Shown: piece after piece, positions 7,761-15,961 of the stretch
Layout: each line of letters opens with the position of its first letter
How positions within the stretch are numbered: the stretch's first letter is position 1
NCBI RefSeq assembly: GCF_900099965.1
Contig: NZ_FNDJ01000015.1
Span: forward strand, 186,001 to 250,000
From: Nonomuraea jiangxiensis
Lineage (GTDB): Bacteria; Actinomycetota; Actinomycetes; Streptosporangiales; Streptosporangiaceae
DNA: 64,000 nt
Reading direction: 5' to 3'
The notes under the pieces: generated by a model
Told to the model about the DNA's origin: nothing
The model's database searches: none
The model's input: only the letters and a program-made list of their open reading frames with translations
Translations under genes and position numbers: made by a program

Positions 7761-8438
7761 TCAGCGGGGCGCGGGCAGCACGGACAGCTCACAGGCGTAG
7801 GCGTCGGCCGGTGCGCTCAGGACCCAGACGATCATCGCGGCCAGCGTCTCCGGCTGGATGCAGGTCGCGGGATCGTACGGGCGCCCGAACGTGCGCCTGA
7901 CCTCCCCCAGCAGGTCGGTCGCCGTCGCCGCCGGATAGACCGTGGTGACGCGGATCCCGTGGCCGGCCTCCTCCTCCCGCAGCGAATCGGCCAGCTCCCG
8001 CAGCGCCGCCTTGCTGCCCACGAACGCCGACCAGCGGGGCACCCCCGTCATCCCCGGCGAGGCGTTCACGAAGATCACGTGGCCCCTGGAGCGCCGTAAC
8101 GCCGGCAGCGTCAGCCGTACCAGCTCGGCGGCGGAGGCCACGTTCACCGCCATCGTCCGCCGCCAGCTCTCGGGCCCGGCCTCGGCGACGGCTTCGATGG
8201 GGGAGATCCCCGCACAGTGCACCAGCGCCTGCACGTCCGCCAGCTCCCCGGTCTCCTCCAGCGCTCCCACGGCGGCGGCCAGCGTCTCAGGGTGGGCCAG
8301 ATCCGCCTCAATTCCCCGTACGTCCAGCCGTCCGACGTCGCGCCCCACGGCGGTCACCCGATGCCCGGCTTGAACGAGCGCGCCGACCAGCGCCGTCCCG
8401 ATCCCGCCGGTCGCCCCGGTCACCAGTACGTGCCCCAT
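7761..8438 (-). CDS. Short-chain dehydrogenase, catalytic Tyr replaced by Phe
   Basis: SDR protein of 225 residues. The nucleotide motif GATGGIG lies at about residues 7-13 and an HCAG (NNAG-like) motif follows near 80. The catalytic YxxxK is present as FVGSK, so the active-site tyrosine is a phenylalanine; the lysine is kept. Normal reduction chemistry may be impaired or altered. The ATG at 8438 is used with a GGAGGGG ribosome site; an upstream ATG at 8456 overlaps that site. It lies 64 bp downstream of the ECF41-type sigma gene on the same strand and is probably cotranscribed, which fits the oxidoreductase/epimerase partners typical of ECF41 loci. Confidence 0.85.
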   Translation of the reverse strand: MGHVLVTGATGGIGTALVGALVQAGHRVTAVGRDVGRLDVRGIEADLAHPETLAAAVGALEETGELADVQALVHCAGISPIEAVAEAGPESWRRTMAVNVASAAELVRLTLPALRRSRGHVIFVNASPGMTGVPRWSAFVGSKAALRELADSLREEEAGHGIRVTTVYPAATATDLLGEVRRTFGRPYDPATCIQPETLAAMIVWVLSAPADAYACELSVLPAPR

Positions 8439-8502
8439 GACGTTCCCCTCCTCCACGTGTCTCCTGCCGAACCAGGGACCATTGTGGTGGAGAGCCGCCT
8501 TT

Positions 8503-9438
8503 CTACTGTTCCGCCATCCAGGGCCGGAGCTTGTCGGGGTTGCGTACGGCCCAGATGTGCCTGATCCGGTCGCCCGCGATGTCGAACGCCATCACCGTCA
8601 CCGTGACGCCGTCCCGCTGGGCCACCAGACCGGGCTGGCCGTTGACCGTACGCTCCAGGATCGTCATGTCGGGCACCCTCGCGGTGATCTCCAGGGTGTG
8701 GTGGGCGATCAGCTCGCCGCCCACGATCGGGTGGAGCATGGCGTTGACCAGGCCGCCGCCGTCGCTGGTCGCCGTGGCGTGCGGGTCGAGCAGCGCGACG
8801 AGGGCGTCGATGTCCTTGGCCTCCCAGGCCCGCTTGAACTCCCGGACGATGGCGTGCCGGGTCGCCGGGGTCGCGGGAGGCTGAGCGTCGCGGATGCGGC
8901 GGCGGGCCGAGGAGGCGAGCTGGCGGCATGCCGCCGGGGTCCGGCCGACGATCTCGGCGACCTCGTTGAAGGGGTAGCGGAAGACGTCGTGCAGGATGAA
9001 CGCGACGCGTTCCGCTGGGGTCATCGACTCGAGGACGACGAGGAAGGCCATGTTGACCGACTCGTCCAGGGTGACCCGGTCGGCGGGGTCGGGGGTGGGG
9101 CCGCCGGGCCGGGCGTTGATCCACTCGGTGCGGTCGGGGAGCGGTTCGGGGATCCATTCGCCGACGTAGGTCTCGCGACGGGCGCGGGCCGAGCCGAGCA
9201 GGTCGAGGCAGATGCGGCCGGCGACCCTCGTCAGCCAGCCGCCGGGCGACTCGATGGCCTGCTGCTGCCGCGGGGACATGGCGTACCAGCGGGCGTAGGT
9301 CTCCTGGACGACGTCCTCGGCGTCGGCCAGGGAGCCGAGCAGCCGGTAGGCGAGATTGATCAGCTGGCGCCGTTCGCTCGCGATGGCGCTCAGGCCCGGG
9401 TCGAACCGGTCGTCCGCCGGCTCGGATTGCGTGGTCAT
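8503..9438 (-). CDS. ECF41-type sigma factor with SnoaL-like domain
   Basis: Sigma factor of 311 residues. Region 2 is at about residues 15-80 and region 4 at 123-182, joined by a linker with WIPEPL at 95-100. A SnoaL-like C-terminal domain follows, with the DGGG (226-229) and NPDKL (300-304) motifs that mark group ECF41, whose C-terminal extension regulates its own sigma activity without an anti-sigma factor. The ATG at 9438 has GGGAG ten bases upstream. A matched pair of divergent promoters lies upstream, one reading into this gene and one into the CMD-like gene at 9720, so autoregulation is likely. Confidence 0.93.
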   Translation of the reverse strand: MTTQSEPADDRFDPGLSAIASERRQLINLAYRLLGSLADAEDVVQETYARWYAMSPRQQQAIESPGGWLTRVAGRICLDLLGSARARRETYVGEWIPEPLPDRTEWINARPGGPTPDPADRVTLDESVNMAFLVVLESMTPAERVAFILHDVFRYPFNEVAEIVGRTPAACRQLASSARRRIRDAQPPATPATRHAIVREFKRAWEAKDIDALVALLDPHATATSDGGGLVNAMLHPIVGGELIAHHTLEITARVPDMTILERTVNGQPGLVAQRDGVTVTVMAFDIAGDRIRHIWAVRNPDKLRPWMAEQ

Positions 9439-9480
9439 CGTGTCGTCGGCTCCCTCTGGCGCGGCTTCCTTCACCAGTCC

Positions 9481-9507
9481 GACGAGACAACGGCCCGGAA
9501 TGTCAGG
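9481..9507 (-). promoter_or_regulatory. ECF41-like promoter of the sigma gene
   Basis: Read on the minus strand, CCTGACA (9501-9507), a 16-base spacer, then CGTC (9481-9484). The reported ECF41 consensus is TGTCACA upstream and CGTC downstream. The sequence after the -10 (GGACT) is shared with the divergent copy. Confidence 0.75.
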
Positions 9508-9517
9508 TCGGCACGCG

Positions 9518-9544
9518 CCTGACATTTCGCGGGGCTGTGCCGTC
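9518..9544 (+). promoter_or_regulatory. ECF41-like promoter of the CMD-like gene
   Basis: CCTGACA (9518-9524), a 16-base spacer, then CGTC (9541-9544). It forms an inverted copy of the sigma gene promoter; the two -35 elements face each other ten bases apart. The leader to the ATG at 9720 is about 170 bases. Confidence 0.75.
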
Positions 9545-9719
9545 GGACTACTGACACACCCTCCAGCACGCGGGAAACCCCCGCTGACCCCCGCCCGGTA
9601 TGCGGACCGTCGCCGGGAGCCCGCGTCGGAGCGCGTGATCGTCCCCGCGGCCGGCCACTCCGTGACGGAGGGGCGAGGGCCGCGGGCCTCACGAACACCA
9701 CCGAAAGGAAGCTTTCACG

Positions 9720-10211
9720 ATGTCCACACAGGATGACCTCCGGTCGCGTCTGCCCGACCCCATCCAGCTTTTCCCCGATTTCGCCACGGTGTCCGGGGGC
9801 ATGAACAAGGCCGTCCACAACGGTCTGATCCCGCGGACCACGATTCACCTGGTGCAGCTCCGTGCCGGGCAGATCGTGGGCAGCACGTACCACACCGTCC
9901 GGCAGACCGACGAGCTGCGCAAGGCCGGGGAGACGGAGGAACGCATCACCGCCGTGGCGTCGTGGCGGGACGCCCCGTACTTCACCGGAGCCGAACGGGC
10001 CGCACTGGAGCTGGTGGAGGCCGTGCTCACGGCCAACCCGTCCGGCGAGCGCGTCCCCGACGAGCTGTTCGCCCGGGCATCCGCCCACTACGACGACCAG
10101 GCGCTCTGGACGCTCACCCTGGTGATCGGCCAGGTCTGCTTCTTCATCCCCGTCGCCCTCATCGCCAAGCCGATCCCCGGACTGGCACCAGGGAAGAACT
10201 ACAGCAAGTGA
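9720..10211 (+). CDS. AhpD/CMD-like protein without the redox cysteines
   Basis: Protein of 163 residues that aligns by eye with alkylhydroperoxidase AhpD/carboxymuconolactone decarboxylase proteins commonly paired with ECF41 sigma factors: LVQLRAGQI, then RKAGETEERI and WRDAPYFTGAERAAL. The CxxC that normally follows the QI segment is missing; residues 55-58 are S-T-Y-H. A thiol peroxidase activity is therefore unlikely, and another role (lyase or binding) must be assumed. Start is ATG 9720 with GAAAGGA upstream. It has an ECF41-like promoter and a strong terminator. Confidence 0.85.
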   Translation: MSTQDDLRSRLPDPIQLFPDFATVSGGMNKAVHNGLIPRTTIHLVQLRAGQIVGSTYHTVRQTDELRKAGETEERITAVASWRDAPYFTGAERAALELVEAVLTANPSGERVPDELFARASAHYDDQALWTLTLVIGQVCFFIPVALIAKPIPGLAPGKNYSK

Positions 10212-10215
10212 CCGC

Positions 10216-10255
10216 CCGGCCGGCGCAGGATGATGCCTCATCCTGCGCCGGCCGG
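10216..10255. terminator. Strong bidirectional hairpin terminator
   Basis: A perfect 18-bp stem (10216-10233 with 10238-10255) with the loop TGCC separates the CMD-like gene from the convergent membrane protein gene. Confidence 0.87.
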
Positions 10256-10275
10256 ATCGCGGCACAGGGTCGCCG

Positions 10276-10641
10276 TCATGCCGCGGCGGACACGCGCGTG
10301 CGCCGGTCGCTCCAGGCCCGGCCGAGCTGAAGGACACTCAGGCCGAACAGCAACGCGCCCAGGGGGACGTGCAGCGTCGTCATGTGCGCGATGCCCAGCG
10401 CTATCTGCGCCAGCACGGCCGCGAAGAAGCCCGCCGCGTACAGGATGGGCTTGGGCGAGCCGCCTCCCGGCCGCCATGCCAGGATCGCGGTGATCAGGTG
10501 CAGCAGCCCCACGGTGAAGACCGCGTACGCCGAGGCACTGTGCAGGACCCGTCCGCCGGGCGCGGACAGCAGCAGACCCGCGGTGATCGGGGCGGCGAAA
10601 AGCGTCAGGGTCTGCAGGGCGATCACGACACGCAGGAACAC
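10276..10641 (-). CDS. Small four-helix membrane protein in the ECF41-like regulon
   Basis: Integral membrane protein of 121 residues with four evenly spaced hydrophobic segments and a short basic tail. It may belong to the DUF6220 type, but that is uncertain. The start is GTG at 10641, supported by GAGGAG five bases upstream; a much longer in-frame reading is only a shadow of the XRE gene. Its leader carries an ECF41-like promoter (10733-10759) nearly identical to that of the sigma gene at 8503, so the sigma factor probably drives it. Function unknown; such proteins often sit in envelope stress units. Confidence 0.78.
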   Translation of the reverse strand: MFLRVVIALQTLTLFAAPITAGLLLSAPGGRVLHSASAYAVFTVGLLHLITAILAWRPGGGSPKPILYAAGFFAAVLAQIALGIAHMTTLHVPLGALLFGLSVLQLGRAWSDRRTRVSAAA

Positions 10642-10732
10642 GGTGACTCCTCGATGACGGTTGCGAGACGGGTGAGTACGGCGACGGCCGGGGCGCTTTC
10701 CCGCGCGCTCCGGCCGGCTGTCCCAGTAATCC

Positions 10733-10759
10733 GACGACACAACCGCCGGGAATGTCAGG
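10733..10759 (-). promoter_or_regulatory. ECF41-like promoter of the small membrane protein gene
   Basis: On the minus strand CCTGACA (10753-10759), a 16-base spacer, CGTC (10733-10736), followed by GGAT. The spacer begins TTCC as in the sigma gene promoter. It overlaps the last codons of the XRE gene. Confidence 0.72.
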
Positions 10760-11591
10760 CCGGACCCCGGCTGGAAGCGGGATCGAGGTGCTCGTGTCCC
10801 TCTGCCGGTGACGCGGCCTCCGTACGGAAGAAGCGGGCGGTGTGCTCGTCGGCGGGGAAGTACGCCTCGACGGCGATCTCGTCGAGCGTCACGTCGAAGG
10901 CGGCGCCGAAGGTCGTGACGGTGTTGAAGAAGCACAGCTCCGCACCGCGATGGCCGATGCGGATGGGCATGGCGATGTCGGCCGGGTCGGGGGGTGGCGG
11001 CGGATCGCCGTCGGGGCCGTAGGACAGCAGCTCCTCGTACAGCGCGCTCAGCTTCGGATCGCCGGTGTGCGCCACCTGGCGGGCGAGCCGGGGCAGCAGG
11101 TACGCGCGGACCTGCCCGAGATTGCGCAGCCGCGGCGCGAACCCGTTCGGATGCAGCCCCAGCCGCATCATGTTGACCGGCGGCCGCAGCAACGACGGCG
11201 CCACGCCCTCCAGGAAGACGTCGATCGCGGCGTTGGCGAACAGCAGGTTCCAGCGCCGGTCCACGACGAGCGCCGGATACGGTTCGTGCCCGCGCAGGAT
11301 CTGCTCCAGGACGTCGCGCGCCGAGGCCAGGTGCGGATCCTCCAGCGGCCGCTCGCGTACGACGGGCGCGTGCCCGGCCGCGATCAGCAGGCGGTTGCGC
11401 TCCCGCAGCGGGACGCCCAGTTGCTCGGCCAGGTGCAGCACCATCGCGCTGCTGGGGATGGTCCGTCCCGTCTCGACGAAGCTGACGTGCCGCGCGGACA
11501 CGTCCGCCTGGATCGCCAGGTCGAGCTGGCTGAGCCCTCTGCGGCGCCGCCACTGGCGAAGCAGCTCACCGACCGGCCGGTCCTGCGTCAT
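10755..11591 (-). CDS. XRE-family regulator with MmyB-like domain
   Basis: Regulator of 278 residues. An XRE helix-turn-helix fills residues 8-62 (LSQLDLAIQADVSARHVSF), and the remainder is the MmyB-like ligand-binding domain (RWNLLFANAA, LGLHPNGFAPRLRNL). Such proteins in actinomycetes commonly control nearby reductase or NTF2-type genes; the ligand is unknown, fatty acids having been proposed for the domain. The ATG at 11591 is the natural start. A near-palindrome (11625-11645) upstream resembles the perfect palindrome before the SnoaL-like gene at 15962, which suggests a shared operator. Confidence 0.9.
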   Translation of the reverse strand: MTQDRPVGELLRQWRRRRGLSQLDLAIQADVSARHVSFVETGRTIPSSAMVLHLAEQLGVPLRERNRLLIAAGHAPVVRERPLEDPHLASARDVLEQILRGHEPYPALVVDRRWNLLFANAAIDVFLEGVAPSLLRPPVNMMRLGLHPNGFAPRLRNLGQVRAYLLPRLARQVAHTGDPKLSALYEELLSYGPDGDPPPPPDPADIAMPIRIGHRGAELCFFNTVTTFGAAFDVTLDEIAVEAYFPADEHTARFFRTEAASPAEGHEHLDPASSRGPA

Positions 11592-11624
11592 GCGGCGATT
11601 ATCGTCCCGGCCCGTCGATCACCG

Positions 11625-11645
11625 CGATTACCTGCCATGTAGTGG
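11625..11645. promoter_or_regulatory. Candidate XRE operator (imperfect palindrome)
   Basis: CGATTACCTG followed by C and CATGTAGTGG. It matches the perfect palindrome at 15907-15927 in 16 of 21 positions by eye and lies 34 bp upstream of the XRE start codon. Confidence 0.5.
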
Positions 11646-11720
11646 TGAACGCCCACAGAAAGGGCCAGAACCTCGTGGCCGGCACGTTCGCCGGATCTCC
11701 GCTGAAATCGTGGGCCGCGG

Positions 11721-12416
11721 TCACGTTGTGAGGCCGAGAGAGGCGATGAGGTCGTGCATCTCGTCGCGGTAGACGTCGGCGGGGTCGTGAATGAGGGTGC
11801 GTAGGTGGCCGTAGATCTCCAGGGCCATGAGCCCGTGCATGCGGCCCCACACCCTCAGCGTCATCGCGATGCCCGCCGGTGGCAGGTCCGGAAAGTCCTC
11901 CCGGACATGGGCTACCAGGTCCGGGTCGAAGTCGGCCCAGTCGTAGGCACGGTCCCCGGATCGGCGCGCCTGAACTGCCGGCCAGGCCGCGGCGACGAGA
12001 CCGACCAATCCGGCGCAGGCACGCGCCTCGGCCTGGCTGCCGGGGCCGCCGTCGGGAGGGCGGTAGCCGGGCACGGGGTCGCCGTAGATCAGCCGGAAGC
12101 CTTCGGGGTTGGCCAGCGCCCACTCGCGCATGGCCTGGGCCCAGGCCAGGATCCGGCCGCCTGGCTCGGTTTCCGGCACCGCGTCGCGGGCGGCCTCGGC
12201 GGCGTCGACCGCCGAGGTGTAGACGTCGCCGATGAGCGTCGTGATCAGGTCATCGCGGGTGGCGAAATAGCTGTAGATCGCGCCGGCCGTCATGCCCATC
12301 TCGCGGGCGATCGCGCGGAGCGAGATGGCGTCCGGGCCGCCGTCCGCCATGAGCTTCAGCGCGATCGCCTTGATCTCGGCACTGGTCTGGGCGCGCAGCC
12401 GGTCCCGGCGGCTCAT
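11721..12416 (-). CDS. TetR-family regulator with WHG-like C-terminus
   Basis: Regulator of 231 residues. The helix-turn-helix is at about residues 33-55 (LRAIAREMGMTAGAIYSYFA). The C-terminal portion (RVWGRMHGLMALEIYGHL) matches the WHG-type ligand domain. Start is ATG 12416; a longer in-frame reading upstream would cover the divergent gene and is rejected. It is divergent from an NTF2-like gene at 12579; the 162-bp gap has TTGACAGTTTACAGGG near 12434 that may be part of its operator. The target is probably that neighbour and the reductase gene behind it. Confidence 0.9.
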   Translation of the reverse strand: MSRRDRLRAQTSAEIKAIALKLMADGGPDAISLRAIAREMGMTAGAIYSYFATRDDLITTLIGDVYTSAVDAAEAARDAVPETEPGGRILAWAQAMREWALANPEGFRLIYGDPVPGYRPPDGGPGSQAEARACAGLVGLVAAAWPAVQARRSGDRAYDWADFDPDLVAHVREDFPDLPPAGIAMTLRVWGRMHGLMALEIYGHLRTLIHDPADVYRDEMHDLIASLGLTT

Positions 12417-12578
12417 CGTGTGGTCGATCACACTTGACAGTTTACAGGGTTGGCCTAATCTACGTTGTATTGTTCTCTGAACGCCGTGTAGAAAATGAAC
12501 GCCATGAAAGGCGCCGTGTCGGAGAGCCACGGATTTCTCCGCGACCACGGCGAACGTCCCCTTGGAAGGAGTGAGCAA

Positions 12579-12911
12579 GTGAGCGCCACCGATGTGATCT
12601 TCGCCTACCTCGACGTTTGGAATGAGCCAGACGCCACCGCCCGGGTGACCCTGATGAAGTCCGTCCTCACCGAGGACGCGCTCTACGTCGACCCCGATAA
12701 CGCGGGCCTGCGTGGGCACGCCGAGCTGTCCGAGGTGATCGGCCGCGTCCGGGAGCAGCTCGGCGACCTGAGGTTCACCATTGACGCCGTGGTCGGGGTC
12801 CACCACGACCGCGCGTTGTTCCGCTGGAGACTCGGCACGGTCGCCACCGGCTACGACGTCGTCGAGTTCGCCGGGGACCGCATCCGCAGCATCGTCGGGT
12901 TCTTCACCTGA
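12579..12911 (+). CDS. NTF2/SnoaL-like protein
   Basis: Compact protein of 110 residues with the nuclear-transport-factor-2-like fold: helix VIFAYLDVWNEPDA, a central YVDPDN strand turn, and late strands VVEFAGDRIRSIVGFF. The GTG at 12579 is chosen because GGAAGGAG ends seven bases upstream; an earlier ATG at 12495 lacks a ribosome site. It has no obvious catalytic signature and may be a small-molecule isomerase, hydrolase or binding protein. It precedes the frameshifted reductase gene by 172 bp and is divergent from a TetR gene. Confidence 0.82.
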   Translation: MSATDVIFAYLDVWNEPDATARVTLMKSVLTEDALYVDPDNAGLRGHAELSEVIGRVREQLGDLRFTIDAVVGVHHDRALFRWRLGTVATGYDVVEFAGDRIRSIVGFFT

Positions 12912-13083
12912 GGCGCCCGCCGCGCGGCCGGACCGCCGCTCGGGCCACCCTGCCGCAACGGCCGAGGGCCCGCTTCGCGCGCTGGACTCGATGACCATCA
13001 CGACATACCTGGCCGAGCCATCCGGACCGGCGGCCCACCACACCCATCGCGGCGGAAGCCGCATGAGCTATGCAGGAGCACAT

Positions 13084-13970
13084 ATGTCCACCCTTTCGCC
13101 ATCGCCGGTCACCGTTGTCGGCCTGGGACTGATGGGCCATGCGCTGGCCGCGACCTTCCTGAGGAATGGCCACCCGACCACCGTCTGGAACCGCTCGGCG
13201 GCCAAGGCGACGATCTCGTCGCCGGCGGCGCCACCCTGGCCGACTCGATCGAGAGCGCGGTCGAGGCGAGCCCACTCGTCGTTGTCTGCGTCTCGGACTA
13301 CGACGCCGTGCACGAGTTGCTGGACCCGGTCGGCTCCTCGCTGGCCGGCCGTACCCTCGTCAACCTGACCACGGCCGGCTCTACCCAGGCACGAGAAACC
13401 GCCGGATGGGCGGCCAAGATCGGCACTGTCTACCTCGACGGGGTGATCCTGGCCCTTCCCGAGGCCATCGGCACCGCCGATGCCATGCTGTTGTACTCGG
13501 GCCCGAAGCCCGCCTTCGACGAGCACCAGGCCACCCTGCGGGCACTCGGCGAGGCCGGAACCGTTTACCTCGATGAGGACCACGGCCTGTCTGCCCTGTA
13601 CGACATGTCCGTTCTGAGCATCATGTGGGGTGTCCTGAACGGCTTCCTGCAGGGCGCCGCACTGCTGGGCACCGCGAACGTCAAGGCGACGACTTTCGCG
13701 CCCCTGGCCAGTACCGCGATCAACGTGGCGGCCGGCTACGTTTCCACGTACGCGCGGCAGATCGACGAGGGCAGGTATCCGGCCGCCGACGCCACCGTTG
13801 CCACCCACCTGGGCGGGATGGAGCACCTGCTTCAGGAGAGCCAGGCGCTGGGCGTCAACACCGAGTTGCCGAACGTCTTCCTGGAGCTGGCCAGACGTAC
13901 GGCAGCCGACGGCCACGCCGACAACAGCTACGCGGCGATGATCGGACAGTTCCGCAAGCCCTCCGCCTGA
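13084..13970 (+). pseudogene. Imine-reductase/beta-hydroxyacid-dehydrogenase-like gene with a frameshift
   Basis: A NAD(P)-dependent oxidoreductase split over two frames. Frame 1 from ATG 13084 (AGGAG upstream) encodes the Rossmann start TVVGLGLMGHALAATFL and WNRSAAKA, then loses sense at about 13209. The next frame continues with DDLVAGGATLADSIE and LVVVCVSDYDAVHELLD and runs to 13970 with the C-terminal helical domain seen in imine-reductase-like proteins (GAALLGTANV, HLGGMEHLLQES). One missing base in the GCG-GAC junction explains it; restored length would be about 295 residues. It is either a true inactivation or a sequencing error. No other defect is visible, which favours a recent or technical event. 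Confidence 0.85.
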
Positions 13971-14032
13971 GCCCCCGCCGTACGGTCCATCGCCGCCTTC
14001 AGCGCCCAGCCGTGCGACCTCAAGACGCCACA

Positions 14033-14060
14033 CGCGAGGACGACCTCGTCCGTCCTCGCG
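14033..14060. terminator. Hairpin between convergent genes
   Basis: CGCGAGGACG (14033-14042) pairs with CGTCCTCGCG (14051-14060) around an 8-base loop, in the 247-bp gap between the reductase pseudogene and the convergent MFS gene. The remainder of the gap shows no supported gene. Confidence 0.7.
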
Positions 14061-14216
14061 AGCACGGTGAACATGCTGGACCGCCGCTTGGACGTGGGCC
14101 TCAGGGTCAACGGCGGCCCCTTGCTACCGTGCTGACCGACCGCCCTTCCCCCTGCGGGTGCCAGTTGCCCCCGCAGCCTTCCGCCGCCGCGCCGGCTCGG
14201 CGACGTCGTGGCGGCG

Positions 14217-15776
14217 TCAGGTGGAAGGGGCCTCGGCGTGCCCGGTGTCGGCGGTCGCGGGCGAGCCGAGGGGCGGCAGATGCCGGAGCGCGGTGACCAC
14301 GAGGACCGCGGCCGCCAGGAGGATGACCACGCTCGCGACGGCGGCGACGGCCAGGCCATCGGTGAACGCTGCCCGGGCGTCGGCCAGCAGGACCGCGGCG
14401 ACCTCGGCGGGCTGGTCGGCGGCGACCGCGAAGGCACCGCCGAAGGTGCCGCGGGCCGTTTCGGCGGCCGCGCCGTCGAGGTCGGCCGGCGCGGTGAAGC
14501 TCGTCCGGTAGACCACCGCCGACAAGCTACCGAGTACGGCGAGCCCGAGGGCCGCCGAGAACTCCTGCCCGGTCTCCGACAGCGCGGCGGCCGAGCCCGA
14601 CCGCTCCGGCGGCGCCGCGCCCACCACCATGTCGATCCCCAGGACCACGAGCGGCGAACTCCCGGCGAAGAACAGCGACTGCCCCACCACCACGTACGCC
14701 AGCCCGCCGGTGCCCTCGACCTGGGCCAGCAGAACCATGCCCAGGACGGCCAGGGCGAGCCCGCCGACGATGACGTGAGCCGGACGGAACCGGCCGGCGA
14801 GCCTGGGGGTGATGACGAAGCCGACGATCACCGCCGCTGTCATCGGCACCATCCACATCCCGGCCGCCAGCGGGGACAGCCCCTCGGCGAGCTGAAGGTA
14901 CTGACCGGTGAGCAGACTGAGCCCGGGACCCAGCAGGGTGACCAGCATCAGGGTCCCCAGGCAGGCACTGACCTGGCGATTGGCGAACAGGCCCAGGTCC
15001 AGCAACGGGTCGGCCAGGAGTCGCTGCCGCCGGATGAACACCGTGCCCAGGACCAGGCCCGCCACGACGGCGAGTACGGACGGCCAGGAGAGCCCGTTCG
15101 CCGCGAACTCCTTGACTCCATAGATCGTCGGCAGGACCGCTCCCAATGACAGCACCACGCTCACCAGATCGACCCGGCCCGCGCCCGGTGCGCGGTACTC
15201 GGGCAGCAGCAACGGCCCGGCCACCAGCAACACCACCATGACCGGCACGTTCAGCAGGAAGACCGCCCCCCACCAGAACCACTCCAGCAGCAGCCCGCCG
15301 ACCAGCGGCCCGACGACCATGCCACCGGTGAACCCGGTCATCCACAGGCTGACCGCCTTGGTCCGCTGCCGCGGGTCCAGGAACATGTTGCTGATCAATG
15401 ACAGCGTGGACGGCATCAGCGTGGCCCCGGCGACGCCAAGCAGCGCCCGGGCCAGAATCAGCAGCAGGGGCGTGGTGGCGTACGCCGCGAGCACCGAGGC
15501 CGCCGCGAACGCCACGCCACCTAACAGCAGCAGCCGTCTGCGACCGATGCGGTCGCCGAGCGTCCCCATCGTGATCAGGAAACCCGCTATGAGGAATCCG
15601 TAAATGTCAGAGATCCACAGCAACTGCGCACCGGTGGGCCTCAGATCCTCGGTCAGCGAGGGAACCGCCAGGTGCAACACGGACATGTCGATCGAGAGGA
15701 GCAGGGTGGGCAGGATGAGTACGGCCAGACCGGCCCACTCCCGCCGTCCGGCCTGCGGCCGCGAGAAATCGTTCAC
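14217..15776 (-). CDS. DHA2-type MFS drug exporter under a SoxR box
   Basis: Proton-coupled exporter of 519 residues with about 14 membrane segments, as in EmrB/QacA-type DHA2 proteins. Motif A appears as GTLGDRIGRRRLLLLGG and the motif C region as GVAGATLMPSTLSLI; the central and C-terminal segments are complete. Start is taken as GTG 15776, the first codon after the promoter, near the predicted transcription start; in-frame codons further upstream lie within and beyond the promoter. The SoxR-type promoter suggests that it expels redox-active compounds such as quinones or phenazine-like molecules. Confidence 0.88.
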   Translation of the reverse strand: MNDFSRPQAGRREWAGLAVLILPTLLLSIDMSVLHLAVPSLTEDLRPTGAQLLWISDIYGFLIAGFLITMGTLGDRIGRRRLLLLGGVAFAAASVLAAYATTPLLLILARALLGVAGATLMPSTLSLISNMFLDPRQRTKAVSLWMTGFTGGMVVGPLVGGLLLEWFWWGAVFLLNVPVMVVLLVAGPLLLPEYRAPGAGRVDLVSVVLSLGAVLPTIYGVKEFAANGLSWPSVLAVVAGLVLGTVFIRRQRLLADPLLDLGLFANRQVSACLGTLMLVTLLGPGLSLLTGQYLQLAEGLSPLAAGMWMVPMTAAVIVGFVITPRLAGRFRPAHVIVGGLALAVLGMVLLAQVEGTGGLAYVVVGQSLFFAGSSPLVVLGIDMVVGAAPPERSGSAAALSETGQEFSAALGLAVLGSLSAVVYRTSFTAPADLDGAAAETARGTFGGAFAVAADQPAEVAAVLLADARAAFTDGLAVAAVASVVILLAAAVLVVTALRHLPPLGSPATADTGHAEAPST

Positions 15777-15784
15777 GCCAGCCC

Positions 15785-15815
15785 ACCCTAGAAACTCAAC
15801 TTGGATTGAGGTCAA
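15785..15815 (-). promoter_or_regulatory. SoxR-type promoter of the MFS gene
   Basis: On the minus strand TTGACC (15810-15815) and TAGGGT (15785-15790) are 19 bp apart. The spacer carries CCTCAA-N6-TTGAGT, one base off the perfect box at 6670-6687. The start point would lie at about 15778, next to the GTG start. Confidence 0.78.
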
Positions 15816-15906
15816 CCGGTAGTCGCGCACCGGTTGAGCGACCAGCTGAGCGACAACCGCCACGAACCTACCCAGACGAAGCCGGACGCCCACGGACCCG
15901 CCATCA

Positions 15907-15927
15907 CGATTACATGGCATGTAATCG
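15907..15927. promoter_or_regulatory. Perfect 21-bp palindrome, candidate XRE operator
   Basis: Arms CGATTACATG and CATGTAATCG surround a single G. It lies 35 bp before the ATG of the SnoaL-like gene at 15962. The related imperfect copy at 11625-11645 precedes the XRE/MmyB-type regulator gene, so that protein is the first candidate to bind here. Confidence 0.68.
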
Positions 15928-15961
15928 ACAGGGCCGGGCGGCCGCTGCGACGGTGGGGCCC

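Noticed and set aside
10642..11553. N-terminal extension of the small membrane protein frame
   Set aside because: The upstream part is a shadow of the XRE gene; a GTG with a good ribosome site at 10641 and a promoter between the two show the real start.
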